Below, one piece after another: positions 26,159 through 34,980 of a stretch of DNA of 64,000 bases (the first letter of the stretch is position 1; the number at the start of each line of letters is the position of its first letter). The position numbers and the translations under genes are program-made. The notes below the pieces were generated by a model. The model did not search any database. It was not told the DNA's origin and worked only from the letters and a program-made list of their open reading frames with translations. This DNA is from an uncultured Caulobacteraceae bacterium (GTDB taxonomy: Bacteria; Pseudomonadota; Alphaproteobacteria; Caulobacterales; Caulobacteraceae). The stretch covers positions 17,187 to 81,186 of the forward strand of contig CAIYVC010000116.1 in assembly GCA_903929535.1 (NCBI GenBank). Reading direction: 5' to 3'.

Positions 26159-27607
26159 ATGATCCGCAAGCGGCGAACGCGCATTGTCGCGACCCTGGGG
26201 CCGGCCAGCCGGACCCTGGACAAGGTCGTGGCCCTGGCGCGGGCCGGCGCGGACGTCTTCCGCCTGAACTTCAGCCACGGCACCCATGACGACCACGCCG
26301 CCAACTTCGCCCTGGTGCGCGAGGCGTCCAAGATCGTCGACCGGCATCTGGGCATCCTGGCCGACCTGCAGGGCCCCAAGCTGCGCCTGGGGGCCTTCGA
26401 AAACGGCTTCATCGAGGTCAAGCCGGGCGACACCCTGACGCTGGACATGGACAAGACCCCCGGCAACGCCAAGCGCGTGGGCATGCCGCATCCGGAAATC
26501 TTCGCCGCCATGATCCCCGGCGCCCACCTGCTGGTCGACGACGGCAAGGTGCGGCTGGTGGTCAAGAGCTGCGACAAGACCTCGGCGGTGGTCGAGGTGG
26601 TGGACGGGACCAAGCTGATGGACCGCAAGGGCGTGACGCTGAAGGGCGCCGTGCTGCAGATGCCGGCCATGACCGACAAGGACCACAAGGACCTGGCCTT
26701 CGCCCTGCGTCTGGGCGTGGACTGGATCGCCCTGTCCTTCGTCCAGCGCCCCGAGGACGTGGCCCAGCTGCGCAAGCTGGTGGAGGGCCGCGCGGCGGTT
26801 CTGGCCAAGATCGAGAAGCCTTCGGCCATCGACTATCTGGAGGAGATCCTCGACTTCTGCGACGGGCTGATGGTGGCGCGCGGAGACCTCGGGGTGGAGA
26901 TGGACCCTGAAGACGTGCCGGTGGCGCAGAAGACCATCCTGCGGGCCGCCCGGCGGCGCGGGGTGCCGGTGATCGTGGCCACCCAGATGATGGAGTCGAT
27001 GATCTCCTCGCCGACCCCGACCCGGGCCGAGGCCAGCGACGTGGCCAACGGCGTCTACGAGGGCGCCGACGCCTTGATGCTGTCGGCGGAGTCCGCCTCG
27101 GGCGCCTATCCGCTGGAAGCGGTGTCGATGATGAACCGCATCATCGAGCGGGTGGAGCAGGACCCCCACTGGCCGACCCTGATGCTGGCCGAGCATGGGC
27201 CGCTGGAGGACGTCGACGCCGACATCCTGGTGGCCGCCGCGCGCCGCGCCGCCGACACCCGTTCGATCAACTGCCTGGTGGCCTTCACCACCACCGGCGG
27301 CACCGCCCGCCGCATGGCGCGCGAGCGGCCGCTGCAGCCGGTTCTGGCCCTGACCCCCGACCCCGCTGTCGCGGGCCGTCTGGCCCTGTTCTGGGGGCTG
27401 GAGGCGCGGGTCGCGGCCCAGCCCGACAGCATGGACTCCATGACCGACGAGGCGGTGGAGATCGCTACCAACCTGGGTCTGGTTCCGCCTGGCGGACGTC
27501 TGCTGATCGTGGCCGGCACGCCGTTCGGGGCGCCGGGCGCGGCCAACCTGCTGCGCATGGCCCATGCCCCGACCCGCTTCCGCCGCAAGGCCGGCAAGGC
27601 GACCTGA
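26159..27607 (+). CDS. pyk: Pyruvate kinase
   Basis: 482 residues from ATG 26159, six bases after GGGAG. Converts phosphoenolpyruvate and ADP to pyruvate and ATP. N-terminal RTRIVATLGPASRTLD and FRLNFSHG, the active-site signature VLAKIEKPSAI with LMVARGDLGVEMDPEDV, then ATQMMESMISSPTPTRAEAS and SAESASGAYP. The C-terminal allosteric domain is present (ILVAAARRAADTRSINCLVAF). 39 bases before dgoK and on the same strand, which suggests joint expression of two pyruvate-forming routes. Confidence 0.95.
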   Translation: MIRKRRTRIVATLGPASRTLDKVVALARAGADVFRLNFSHGTHDDHAANFALVREASKIVDRHLGILADLQGPKLRLGAFENGFIEVKPGDTLTLDMDKTPGNAKRVGMPHPEIFAAMIPGAHLLVDDGKVRLVVKSCDKTSAVVEVVDGTKLMDRKGVTLKGAVLQMPAMTDKDHKDLAFALRLGVDWIALSFVQRPEDVAQLRKLVEGRAAVLAKIEKPSAIDYLEEILDFCDGLMVARGDLGVEMDPEDVPVAQKTILRAARRRGVPVIVATQMMESMISSPTPTRAEASDVANGVYEGADALMLSAESASGAYPLEAVSMMNRIIERVEQDPHWPTLMLAEHGPLEDVDADILVAAARRAADTRSINCLVAFTTTGGTARRMARERPLQPVLALTPDPAVAGRLALFWGLEARVAAQPDSMDSMTDEAVEIATNLGLVPPGGRLLIVAGTPFGAPGAANLLRMAHAPTRFRRKAGKAT

Positions 27608-27646
27608 CCTTCGGGAAACACCCGCGCCCTGAGGTGTTCTGACCCC

Positions 27647-28561
27647 ATGAGCGATCCTTCTTCCGACTTTCTCGCCGCCGATTGGGGCACCAGCAACCTG
27701 CGGGCCTGGCGGCTGAGCGCCGAGGGCAAGGTACTGGATGTGCGCCGCTTCCCCTGGGGCGTGGCGCACCTGCAGCCGGGCGAAGCGGCGCGCAAGCTGA
27801 AGGACGAGGTTCGCCCGGCGCTCCAGGCGCAGGAGCTGCCCGCCATCCTCTGCGGCATGGTCGGTTCGGCCATGGGCATCGCCGCGGCGCCCTATGCCGA
27901 CTGCCCGGCGGGCGGGGCGGAGCTAGCGAAGAACCTGTTCAAGGTCGACGACCTGACCGCCATCGTCCCCGGCCTGCGCTGCACGCGCCCGGACGGCTAT
28001 CTCGACGTGATCCGGGGCGAGGAGACCAAGGTGCTGGGCTGGCTGGCGCTGGACGCCAAGCGGGCCAGTGGGGACCATGTGCTGTGCCTGCCCGGCACCC
28101 ATGGCAAATGGGTCTTGGTCCGCGATGGCCGCATCCACCACTTCATGACCTGCATGAGCGGCGAGCTGTTCGCGCTTCTGAACGAGCACAGCGTACTGAA
28201 GACGGGCGCGGCGCCCTCCGACGAGGCCAGCTTCGCCGAGGGGCTGGAGTTCGGGGCGGCGGACGGGCCGCTGGCCTCGCGCCTGTTCACCGTGCGGGCG
28301 CGGATGGTCGGGCAGGGGCTGGAGGGCGGCAAGGCGGCGTCCTACCTCTCGGGCCTGCTGATCGGCGACGAGACGGCGCATCTGCCGCCGCTGCTGGGCC
28401 TCAGGGCTGGATCGGTCATCGGCCTGATGGGCGAGCCGGCCCTGTGCGATCTCTATGCGCCCGCCCTCAAGGCGCAGGGTCTGACGGTGGAGATGGCGGA
28501 CGGCGAGGCGGCGGTGATCGCCGGCCTGACCTCGCTTCGCAAGCAAGGAGCCAAAGCATGA
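27647..28561 (+). CDS. dgoK: 2-dehydro-3-deoxygalactonokinase
   Basis: 304 residues. Phosphorylates 2-keto-3-deoxygalactonate in the De Ley-Doudoroff galactonate pathway. The N-terminal ATPase-fold strand AADWGTSNLRAWRLSAEGKV, GMVGSAMGIAAAPY, HVLCLPGTHGKWV and FMTCMSGELFALL are family motifs. It ends in a 4-base overlap with dgoA. The galactonate dehydratase and the sugar importer are not in the window. Confidence 0.92.
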   Translation: MSDPSSDFLAADWGTSNLRAWRLSAEGKVLDVRRFPWGVAHLQPGEAARKLKDEVRPALQAQELPAILCGMVGSAMGIAAAPYADCPAGGAELAKNLFKVDDLTAIVPGLRCTRPDGYLDVIRGEETKVLGWLALDAKRASGDHVLCLPGTHGKWVLVRDGRIHHFMTCMSGELFALLNEHSVLKTGAAPSDEASFAEGLEFGAADGPLASRLFTVRARMVGQGLEGGKAASYLSGLLIGDETAHLPPLLGLRAGSVIGLMGEPALCDLYAPALKAQGLTVEMADGEAAVIAGLTSLRKQGAKA

Positions 28562-29181
28562 CGCTGGAAGAAGCCCTGGCCGAGAGCGGCATCGTCGCCA
28601 TCCTGCGCGGCGTCAAACCCGACGAGATACTGGCCGTCGCCGACGCCCTCTATTCGGCGGGCGTGCGGGCCATCGAGGTCCCACTTAACTCCCCCGACCC
28701 CTTTGACAGCATCGGCAGGCTGGCCGCCGAATACCGGGGGCGCATTCTGTGCGGCGGCGGCACCATGCTGACCACCGGCCATGTCGAGAAGGTCTGCGCG
28801 GCGGGCGGGCGGCTGGCGGTGTCGCCCAACGTCGACGGGGCGGTGATCCGGCGGGCGGTGTCGCTGGGCATGACGCCGTTCCCCGGTTTCGCCACCGCGA
28901 CGGAGGCCTTCCTGGCCATCGAGTCCGGCGCACGGTTCCTGAAGCTCTTCCCCGCCTCCACCTATGGCGTGGGCCATCTGAAGGCGCTGAAGGCGGTGCT
29001 GCCGCCGGAGGTGGTGGTGGCGCCGGTCGGGGGCATCGGGCCGGACGATCTGGCGGAATGGCGCAAGGGCGGGGCCGGCTGTTTCGGCATCGGCTCGGAC
29101 ATCTACAAGCCCGGCATGGCAGCTGAGGAAGTCCACCGCCGCGCGCTGGCCCTGGTGGCGGCGGATAAAGCCTCGCAGTAA
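28558..29181 (+). CDS. dgoA: 2-dehydro-3-deoxy-6-phosphogalactonate aldolase
   Basis: 207 residues. Class I aldolase cleaving KDPGal to pyruvate and glyceraldehyde 3-phosphate. KDPG/KDPGal aldolase features: GIVAILRGVKPDE with the catalytic Glu of the ALYSAGVRAIEVPLNSPD region, GGGTMLTTGHVEKV, and the Schiff-base Lys in ARFLKLFPASTYG. NSPDPFDSI favours KDPGal over KDPG aldolase, as does the preceding dgoK. Coupled to dgoK by ATGA. Confidence 0.92.
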   Translation: MTLEEALAESGIVAILRGVKPDEILAVADALYSAGVRAIEVPLNSPDPFDSIGRLAAEYRGRILCGGGTMLTTGHVEKVCAAGGRLAVSPNVDGAVIRRAVSLGMTPFPGFATATEAFLAIESGARFLKLFPASTYGVGHLKALKAVLPPEVVVAPVGGIGPDDLAEWRKGGAGCFGIGSDIYKPGMAAEEVHRRALALVAADKASQ

Positions 29182-29205
29182 GGTCCCCGCATGGGGCGGG
29201 ACCTT
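29180..29205 (+). promoter_or_regulatory. Hairpin between dgoA and modB
   Basis: AAGGTCCC (29180-29187) pairs with GGGACCTT (29198-29205) around a short GC-rich loop that can add further pairs. It begins in the dgoA stop codon and ends two bases before the modB ATG. There is no U-run, so it is unlikely to terminate transcription on its own. The 3' arm covers the only SD-like GGGA before modB, so it could lower modB translation relative to the dgo genes. Confidence 0.5.
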
Positions 29206-29207
29206 CC

Positions 29208-29897
29208 ATGAGTTTGACGCCTGAGGAATGGCAGGCGCTGGCGACCAGCCTGGCGGTGGCCGGGCGGGCGCTGCTGTTCGCCCTGCCGCTGGCGGTGCTG
29301 ACCGCGTGGCTGCTGGCGCGGCCGAGACTGCCGGGCCGTTTCGCGCTGAACGCCCTGGCTCACGTTCCGCTGGTGCTGCCGCCGGTGGTGGTGGGTTACG
29401 CCCTGCTGCTGTTGTTCGGGATCAAGGGGCCGATCGGCCATTGGCTGTTCCAGACACTGCACATTCGCCTGGCCTTCACCGGCGCGGGCGCGGCCCTGGC
29501 GGCGGGGGTGATGGCCTTTCCGCTGATGGTTCGGGCTCTGCGCCTGGCGTTCGAGGCCATCGATCCGGGGCTCGATGTGGCTGCGCGCTCCCTAGGCGCC
29601 GGGCCGTTGGACCGCTTCCTGCACGTCTCCCTGCCCCTGGCGGCGCCGGGCGTGGCGGCAGCGGCCATCGTCGGCTTCGCGGCCTGCCTGGGCGAATTCG
29701 GCGCGGTCATCACCTTCGCAGCCAATGTGCCGGGCGAGACCCAGACCCTGCCGCTGGCCATCTATGCCGCCCTGCAGACGCCGGGGGGCGACGCCGCCGC
29801 GCTGAAGTTGTCCCTGCTGTCCTTCGCCATCGCGCTCGTCGCCCTGGCCCTGTCCGAAGTTCTGGCCCGGCGGGCGCAGACCCTGGCCGGCCGCTGA
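29208..29897 (+). CDS. modB: Molybdate ABC transporter permease ModB
   Basis: 229 residues with about five membrane helices (RALLFALPLAVLTAWLLA, VPLVLPPVVVGYALLLLFG and others). The EAA loop that contacts ModC is visible as FEAIDPGLDVAARSLGAGPLD. GEFGAVITFAANVPGETQTL is the ModB signature near the end. Imports molybdate with ModC and a periplasmic ModA, but no modA gene is upstream, where dgoA lies instead. TGA overlaps the modC ATG by one base. Confidence 0.93.
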   Translation: MSLTPEEWQALATSLAVAGRALLFALPLAVLTAWLLARPRLPGRFALNALAHVPLVLPPVVVGYALLLLFGIKGPIGHWLFQTLHIRLAFTGAGAALAAGVMAFPLMVRALRLAFEAIDPGLDVAARSLGAGPLDRFLHVSLPLAAPGVAAAAIVGFAACLGEFGAVITFAANVPGETQTLPLAIYAALQTPGGDAAALKLSLLSFAIALVALALSEVLARRAQTLAGR

Positions 29898-30994
29898 TGC
29901 TGAAGGTCGAGGTCAAGAAGCGCCTGGGCGCCTTCACCCTGGACGCCGCCTTCGAAGGCGCGGAGCAGGGGATCACGGTCCTGTTCGGTCCGTCCGGCGC
30001 GGGCAAGTCCAGTGTGCTGGCGGCTGTGGCCGGGGCCCTGAAGCCGGACGCGGGGCGCATCGCCCTGAACGGCGACCCCCTGTTCGACAGCCAGGCCCGC
30101 ATCGACATCCCCATGGAGCGGCGCCGGATCGGCTGGGTGTTCCAGGACGCGCGCCTGTTTCCGCACCTGTCGGTGGAGGGCAATCTGCGCTTCGGGCTGA
30201 AGCGGGCGCCGGCTGGGGAGCGCCCGATCGGGTTCGACGAGGTGATCGCGGTGCTGGGGATCGGGCGGCTGCTGGAGCGCCGCCCGCGCGATCTGTCCGG
30301 CGGCGAGCGCCAGCGGGTCGGACTGGGCCGCGCCCTTTTGAGCCAGCCCCGGCTGTTGCTGATGGACGAGCCGCTGGCTGCGCTGGACGCCCCGCGCCGC
30401 CACGAAATCCTGCCCTTCTTCGAGGCGCTGAAGACCCGGTTCGGCGTGCCGGTTCTGTACGTAACCCATAGCCTGGCCGAGGCCGTGCGCCTGGGCGACC
30501 GCATGGTGGTGATGCGCGATGGCAAGGTGGCGGCCGAGGGGCCGGTGTCTGAGATCGTCCTGCGCCCAGACCTGATGCCGGCCGGCGCAGGGGGCCAGAT
30601 CGGAGCGGCGCTGGACGGTGAGGTCGCGGGCCATGAGGGGCTGCTGTCCACGATCCGGGTCGGCGGTTGGGACTTCCGCGTACCTCGCCTGGACAGGCGG
30701 CCGGGAGCGGCTGTGCGTCTCTATGTGCTGGCCCGAGACGTGATGTTGGCGCTGGAGCCGCCACGGAGGATTTCCGCCCGCAATGTGCTGGAGGGCGAGA
30801 TCACCGGTATCGAGTCGGAAGACCGGCGGGTGCTGGTGCGTGTCGCCCATGCGGGCCGCGAACTGATCGCCACCCTGACCCCGGACGCGGTGGAGGACCT
30901 CGGCTTGCGCTCCGGCCTGAAGGTCTGGGCGGTGGTCAAGTCCGTGGCTATCGACGGGCTCAACGGCGGGCTGCTGAAGGCGCTGGAGGACTAG
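29897..30994 (+). CDS. modC: Molybdate ABC transporter ATP-binding protein ModC
   Basis: 365 residues. Walker A GPSGAGKS, Q-loop VFQDARLFPHLSV, signature LSGGERQRVGLGRALL, Walker B LLLMDEPLAALD and H-loop VTHSLAEA are intact. The C-terminal MOP/TOBE domain (ARNVLEGEITGIESE) binds oxyanions and can shut the transporter when the cell is replete. Energises molybdate import through ModB. Its TAG shares CTAG with the moeA stop on the other strand. Confidence 0.95.
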   Translation: MLKVEVKKRLGAFTLDAAFEGAEQGITVLFGPSGAGKSSVLAAVAGALKPDAGRIALNGDPLFDSQARIDIPMERRRIGWVFQDARLFPHLSVEGNLRFGLKRAPAGERPIGFDEVIAVLGIGRLLERRPRDLSGGERQRVGLGRALLSQPRLLLMDEPLAALDAPRRHEILPFFEALKTRFGVPVLYVTHSLAEAVRLGDRMVVMRDGKVAAEGPVSEIVLRPDLMPAGAGGQIGAALDGEVAGHEGLLSTIRVGGWDFRVPRLDRRPGAAVRLYVLARDVMLALEPPRRISARNVLEGEITGIESEDRRVLVRVAHAGRELIATLTPDAVEDLGLRSGLKVWAVVKSVAIDGLNGGLLKALED

Positions 30995-32196
30995 AGCCGG
31001 TCCAGTCGCAGCACCTCGACCATGGTCCCGGCAGGCGCGGCGGGAGCGCTCGCGGCGCGGCGCATCAGCCCGTCGGCCTGAGCGTAGACGGTGACCAGCG
31101 AGGAGTCCTGATCGGCCATGGGCCGCACGGTCATCACCCCGTCGTCCGCGTAGGTGATCAGCAACCGCATCAGATGCATCCGCGCCCCGTTGGCTTCGAG
31201 CGGAACCAGCATCCTGGCGGGCAGGAAGCGGGGCTCGGGGTCGGCCCCCATCATGGCGCGCAGCATCGGCTTCAGGAACAGTTCGGCGCAGACCATGGCG
31301 GCGGCGGGATTGCCTGGCAGGCCCAGCACATTGCGCCCGTCGCCCAGGCGTCCGAACCAGGTCGGCTTGCCGGGGCGGATGTTGACCGTCTGCACGCTCA
31401 GTTCGAGGCCGAGCCGTCCCAGCGCCGGCTTGACGATGTCGTATTCGCCAACCGAGGCGCCGCCGACGGTGACGATCAGGTCCGCCTCGACGCCCTGCAC
31501 GGCCTCGATCACCGCATCCTGCTCGTCGCAGGCGGCGGCAAGGCGCTGGGCTGTCCCGCCCCAGGTTTCGATCAGAGCGCACAGGGCCAGGCTGCCGGAT
31601 TCGTAGATCTGCCAGGGGCCGGGCTCGGCGGGCGGGCGCACCAGTTCTTCGCCGGTGCAGAGCACCGCGATGCGCGGGCGGCGGGCGACGCTGAGAGTCC
31701 CGCGTCCGGCGGCGGCGGCCAGGGACAGCCGCCAGGCGTCCAGCCTCTGACCGGCTTCCAGAAGTCGCGCCCCGGCCATGAAGTCGCCGCCGCGCGGGCG
31801 GATGTTGTCGCCGTCGCCGTCCAGCGGGCCGAGCCGAACCTTGTCGCCCAGCCGCTCTGCGTTCTCCTGGATCACCACCCGGTCGGCGCCGGATGGGATC
31901 GCCGCGCCGGTGAAGATGCGCACCGCCTGGCCGGGCTGCAGGGTTCCGTCGAAGCCGTGGCCCGCCGCGCTTTCGCCGGCGATATCGAGCAGCACGCTGC
32001 CGGCTTCAGCATCGGCTCCGCAAATGGCCCAGCCGTCCATGGCCGAGCTGTCGAACGGCGGCTGGTCGCGCACCGCCACCACGGGCTCGGCGAGGAAGCG
32101 GGCGTGGGCCTGCTGGATATCCACCGTCTCGGCGCCGAGGGGTGCGGCCTGGGCCAGCATCCGCCCGCGGGCGTCCTCGATGGTCAGGTTTTTCAT
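30991..32196 (-). CDS. moeA: Molybdopterin molybdenumtransferase MoeA
   Basis: 401 residues from ATG 32196. Inserts molybdate into adenylated molybdopterin to make Moco. Conserved SSAMDGWAI, FTGAAIPSGADRVV, VLCTGEELV, TVGGASVGEYD and GLPGNPAAAMV are all present. Last gene of the leftward moa-moe run; its ATG overlaps the moaC stop by one base. Placing it opposite modBC puts molybdate import and molybdate insertion side by side. Confidence 0.95.
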   Translation of the reverse strand: MKNLTIEDARGRMLAQAAPLGAETVDIQQAHARFLAEPVVAVRDQPPFDSSAMDGWAICGADAEAGSVLLDIAGESAAGHGFDGTLQPGQAVRIFTGAAIPSGADRVVIQENAERLGDKVRLGPLDGDGDNIRPRGGDFMAGARLLEAGQRLDAWRLSLAAAAGRGTLSVARRPRIAVLCTGEELVRPPAEPGPWQIYESGSLALCALIETWGGTAQRLAAACDEQDAVIEAVQGVEADLIVTVGGASVGEYDIVKPALGRLGLELSVQTVNIRPGKPTWFGRLGDGRNVLGLPGNPAAAMVCAELFLKPMLRAMMGADPEPRFLPARMLVPLEANGARMHLMRLLITYADDGVMTVRPMADQDSSLVTVYAQADGLMRRAASAPAAPAGTMVEVLRLDRL

Positions 32197-32678
32197 CAAG
32201 CTTCCGGACGTTGGAAGTCGCCGGAGGCGCCGCCGCTCTTGGAGATCAGGCGCACCGCCTCGATGACCATGGCTTTGTCGGCGGCCTTGAGCATGTCGTA
32301 GAGGGTCAGCAGCGCCACCGAGACGGCGGTCATGGCCTCCATCTCGACCCCGGTCGGGCCGGTCGTCTTGACCCGCGCGGTGACCGCCAGCCCAGAACCA
32401 TCCGTAGACGGATCGACCTGCACCTTGACCGAGGAAATCGCCAGGGGGTGGCACATCGGGATCAGGTCGGAGGTGCGCTTGGCGGCCATCACGCCGGCCA
32501 GTTGGGCCACCGCCATGACCTCGCCCTTCTTGCCCTGCCCGGAAATGGCCAGCGCCAGGGTTTCAGGCTGCATCAGGATGCGCCCTGCGGCGACCGCCTC
32601 ACGCGCCGTGGACGGCTTGTCGGAGACGTCGACCATCCGCGCGCGGCCGTCGGAGTCCAGATGGGTCAGCTTGCTCAC
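32196..32678 (-). CDS. moaC: Cyclic pyranopterin monophosphate synthase MoaC
   Basis: 160 residues, the usual length. Converts the MoaA product 3',8-cH2GTP to cyclic pyranopterin monophosphate. Family motifs include [49 protein letters not shown] and KSGGASGDF. Overlaps moaB by 4 bases and moeA by one. Confidence 0.96.
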   Translation of the reverse strand: MSKLTHLDSDGRARMVDVSDKPSTAREAVAAGRILMQPETLALAISGQGKKGEVMAVAQLAGVMAAKRTSDLIPMCHPLAISSVKVQVDPSTDGSGLAVTARVKTTGPTGVEMEAMTAVSVALLTLYDMLKAADKAMVIEAVRLISKSGGASGDFQRPEA

Positions 32679-33235
32679 GTTTCCAGCAGCCTCGGCATCA
32701 GCTCGACCATGTTGCAGGGCTTGTGCCGGCTATCCAGCTGCCAGCGGATCACCTTGTCCCAGCCGTCGCGGCAGGCGCCCGGCGAGCCCGGCAGGCAGAA
32801 GACGAACACGCCCTTGACGATCCCCGCCACCGCCCGGCTCTGCAGGGTCGATAGGCCCACGCTCTGATAGCTGACCATGTGGAAGACCACCGAGAAGCCG
32901 TCGAGCACCTTGTCGAACAGGGGGGCCATGGCCTCGGGCGTGACGTCGCGTCCGGTAATGCCGGTGCCGCCGGTGGTGACGATGGCGTCGACGGTTCCTG
33001 ATGCGCAGAACTCCAGCACCTTGGCGCGGATCGCCTCGACATTGTCGGGTACGATCACCTGGCCGGCGGGTTCGAACCCGGCTTCGGCGATACGCGCGGT
33101 CAGCAGCGGTCCGGTGGTGTCGGTCTCCTCGTCGCGGGTGTCGGAGATGACCACGACCGCCACGCGCACCGGAATGATGGGCCCATCGACGAGCTTGCCG
33201 CCGGGCGCGGGCAGGGTGGGCAGTTCTGTAGTCAT
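32675..33235 (-). CDS. moaB: Molybdopterin adenylyltransferase-type protein MoaB/MogA
   Basis: 186 residues. MogA/MoaB-like domain with [33 protein letters not shown] and [15 protein letters not shown]. Such proteins bind molybdopterin and adenylate it before MoeA acts; no separate mogA is in the window, so this one may do that step. Overlaps moaE by 4 bases upstream and moaC by 4 downstream. Confidence 0.93.
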   Translation of the reverse strand: MTTELPTLPAPGGKLVDGPIIPVRVAVVVISDTRDEETDTTGPLLTARIAEAGFEPAGQVIVPDNVEAIRAKVLEFCASGTVDAIVTTGGTGITGRDVTPEAMAPLFDKVLDGFSVVFHMVSYQSVGLSTLQSRAVAGIVKGVFVFCLPGSPGACRDGWDKVIRWQLDSRHKPCNMVELMPRLLET

Positions 33236-33690
33236 GAGGTGCGGTTCCAGCGTTTCGCGTCTTGATAGTCCGGCTCACGCGGTTCGATCCAGCGTTCTCC
33301 GTCCGGCCCGGTCTCCTTCTTCCAGAAGGGCGCCTCGGTCTTGAGCCGGTCCATCAGATAGTCGGCGGCCTCGAAGGCGGCCCGGCGGTGTTCGGCGGCG
33401 GTCGCCACGAAGACGATGGCCTCGCCGGGTTGGATCGGGCCATGGCGGTGGACGATCAGCACATCCTGCATCTCGAAGCGGGCGCGGGCCTCGGTCTCCA
33501 TCGCCTCGATGGCCGGTTCGGTGAAGCCGGGATAGGCGTCCAGTTCCAGCGTCGCCACGGCGGCCCCGCCGGTGACGTCGCGTGCGATGCCGGTGAAGCT
33601 GACCACGGCGCCCGAGCCCGTGCGTCCGGCGGAAAAGCGCGAGAGCAGGGCCCCCGCGTCGAACGCCTCGGTCTGCACCCGCACCGTCAT
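33232..33690 (-). CDS. moaE: Molybdopterin synthase catalytic subunit MoaE
   Basis: 152 residues. Large subunit of molybdopterin synthase, which transfers sulfur from the MoaD thiocarboxylate to the precursor. Conserved GAVVSFTGIARD, VLIVHRHGPIQPGEAIVFV, EHRRAAFEAADYLMDRLK and the catalytic KTEAPFWKKE. One base separates it from moaD. Confidence 0.95.
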   Translation of the reverse strand: MTVRVQTEAFDAGALLSRFSAGRTGSGAVVSFTGIARDVTGGAAVATLELDAYPGFTEPAIEAMETEARARFEMQDVLIVHRHGPIQPGEAIVFVATAAEHRRAAFEAADYLMDRLKTEAPFWKKETGPDGERWIEPREPDYQDAKRWNRTS

Positions 33691-33691
33691 C

Positions 33692-33937
33692 TCAGCCCCC
33701 GCTCATCGGCGGCAGGAAGGCGATCTCGTCGCCGGGGTTGAGCGCGATGTCGCCCCGCGTCACTGCCTTGTTGACGGCGGCCTGCACCCCGCGCCCCGCC
33801 AGGGCCTCTCCCAGGGCGGCGTCCTCACGGGTCAGAAGGTCGCGCAGGGCCGAGAGGGTGGCGGGCGCCGGGTCGATGGATCGTTCGCGCCAGCCGGCCA
33901 CATCGCGCAGGCGGCCCAGGAGCAGGACTTTCGTCAT
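33692..33937 (-). CDS. moaD: Molybdopterin synthase sulfur carrier subunit MoaD
   Basis: 81 residues from ATG 33937; longer frames upstream are out of register with any homologue. Ubiquitin-like sulfur carrier: VLLLGRLRDVAGWRE at the N-terminus, VNKAVTRGDIALNPGDEIAFLPPMSGG at the C-terminus, ending in the required Gly-Gly that is thiocarboxylated. Start overlaps the moaA stop by one base; moaE follows. Confidence 0.94.
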   Translation of the reverse strand: MTKVLLLGRLRDVAGWRERSIDPAPATLSALRDLLTREDAALGEALAGRGVQAAVNKAVTRGDIALNPGDEIAFLPPMSGG

Positions 33938-34980
33938 CAGCCGCCCGTGGTGGACATCGAGCGGGCCACCGCCGGCGCGGCGCCCCGGCGCTCGATCTTG
34001 AAGTCGTGGCCCTTGGGCTTGCGGGTGATGGCCTCGCGGATGGCGGCGATCAGGGACGCGTCCTCGGCGTTCTCGCGCAGCGGGGCGCGCAGGTCGGCCC
34101 GGTCGTCCTGGCCCAGGCACATGTAGAGCTCGCCGGTGCAGGTGACCCGCACCCGGTTGCAGCTTTCGCAGAAGGTGTGGCTGAGCGGGGTGATGAAGCC
34201 GAGCTTGCCGCCCGTCTCCTCGACCCGGACATAGCGCGCGGGACCGGCGGTGCGTTCGTCCAGCGGGGTCAGGGTCCAGAAGGACTCAAGATTGGCGCGG
34301 ACCGCGGCCAGGGAGAGGTACTGGTCGGTGCGGTCTTCCTCGACCTCGCCCAGAGGCATGGTCTCGATCAGGGTGATGCCGAGCCCGCGCCCATGCGCCC
34401 ACTGGATCATGGCGGGCAGCTCGTCCGCGTTGTCGTTCTTCAGGGCCACGGTGTTGATCTTGACGGCGATGCCCGCCGCCTGGGCGGCGTCGATGCCGGC
34501 CAGCACCTGGTTCAGGTCGCCGCCCCGGGTGATGTGCTTGAAGCGGTCGGGGTCGAGACTATCGAGCGATACGTTCAGGCGGCGTACGCCGTGGGCGGCC
34601 AGTTCGTCGGCGAAGCGGGCCAGCCGGGTGCCGTTGGTGGTCAGGGTCAGCTCGTCCAAGACGCCCGTGCGCAGGTGGCGCGACAGGCTCTCCACCAGCT
34701 GCATGAAACCGCGCCGCCCGAGCGGCTCGCCGCCGGTCAGGCGCAGGCGGCGGGTCCCCAGGCCGATGAAGGCCGTGCACAGACGGTCCAGCTCCTCGAT
34801 GGTCAGGATCTCGGACTTGGGCAGGAAGGCCGGGTGCTCGGACATGCAGTAGACGCAGCGCAGGTCGCAGCGGTCGGTCACCGAGACGCGCAGATAGTCG
34901 ATGGTCCGGCCAAAGGGGTCGACCAGGGGCTGGTTCGCTTGAGCGGGCGCGGCAGGCAAACCGAGATCGTAGGGGCTCAT
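33937..34980 (-). CDS. moaA: GTP 3',8-cyclase MoaA (radical SAM)
   Basis: 347 residues. First step of Moco synthesis. Radical-SAM cluster motif C-x3-C-x2-C in [13 protein letters not shown] near residue 41, a second 4Fe-4S site in [19 protein letters not shown], and the C-terminal Gly-Gly (MSTTGG) needed for catalysis. [14 protein letters not shown] and [10 protein letters not shown] are family motifs. Start overlaps the fdhD stop by 4 bases, which ties cofactor synthesis to formate dehydrogenase maturation. Confidence 0.96.
   Translation of the reverse strand: MSPYDLGLPAAPAQANQPLVDPFGRTIDYLRVSVTDRCDLRCVYCMSEHPAFLPKSEILTIEELDRLCTAFIGLGTRRLRLTGGEPLGRRGFMQLVESLSRHLRTGVLDELTLTTNGTRLARFADELAAHGVRRLNVSLDSLDPDRFKHITRGGDLNQVLAGIDAAQAAGIAVKINTVALKNDNADELPAMIQWAHGRGLGITLIETMPLGEVEEDRTDQYLSLAAVRANLESFWTLTPLDERTAGPARYVRVEETGGKLGFITPLSHTFCESCNRVRVTCTGELYMCLGQDDRADLRAPLRENAEDASLIAAIREAITRKPKGHDFKIERRGAAPAVARSMSTTGG

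Noticed and set aside
29208..30994. modA hidden between dgoA and modB
   Set aside because: Only 26 bases separate the two genes; no binding-protein gene exists here.
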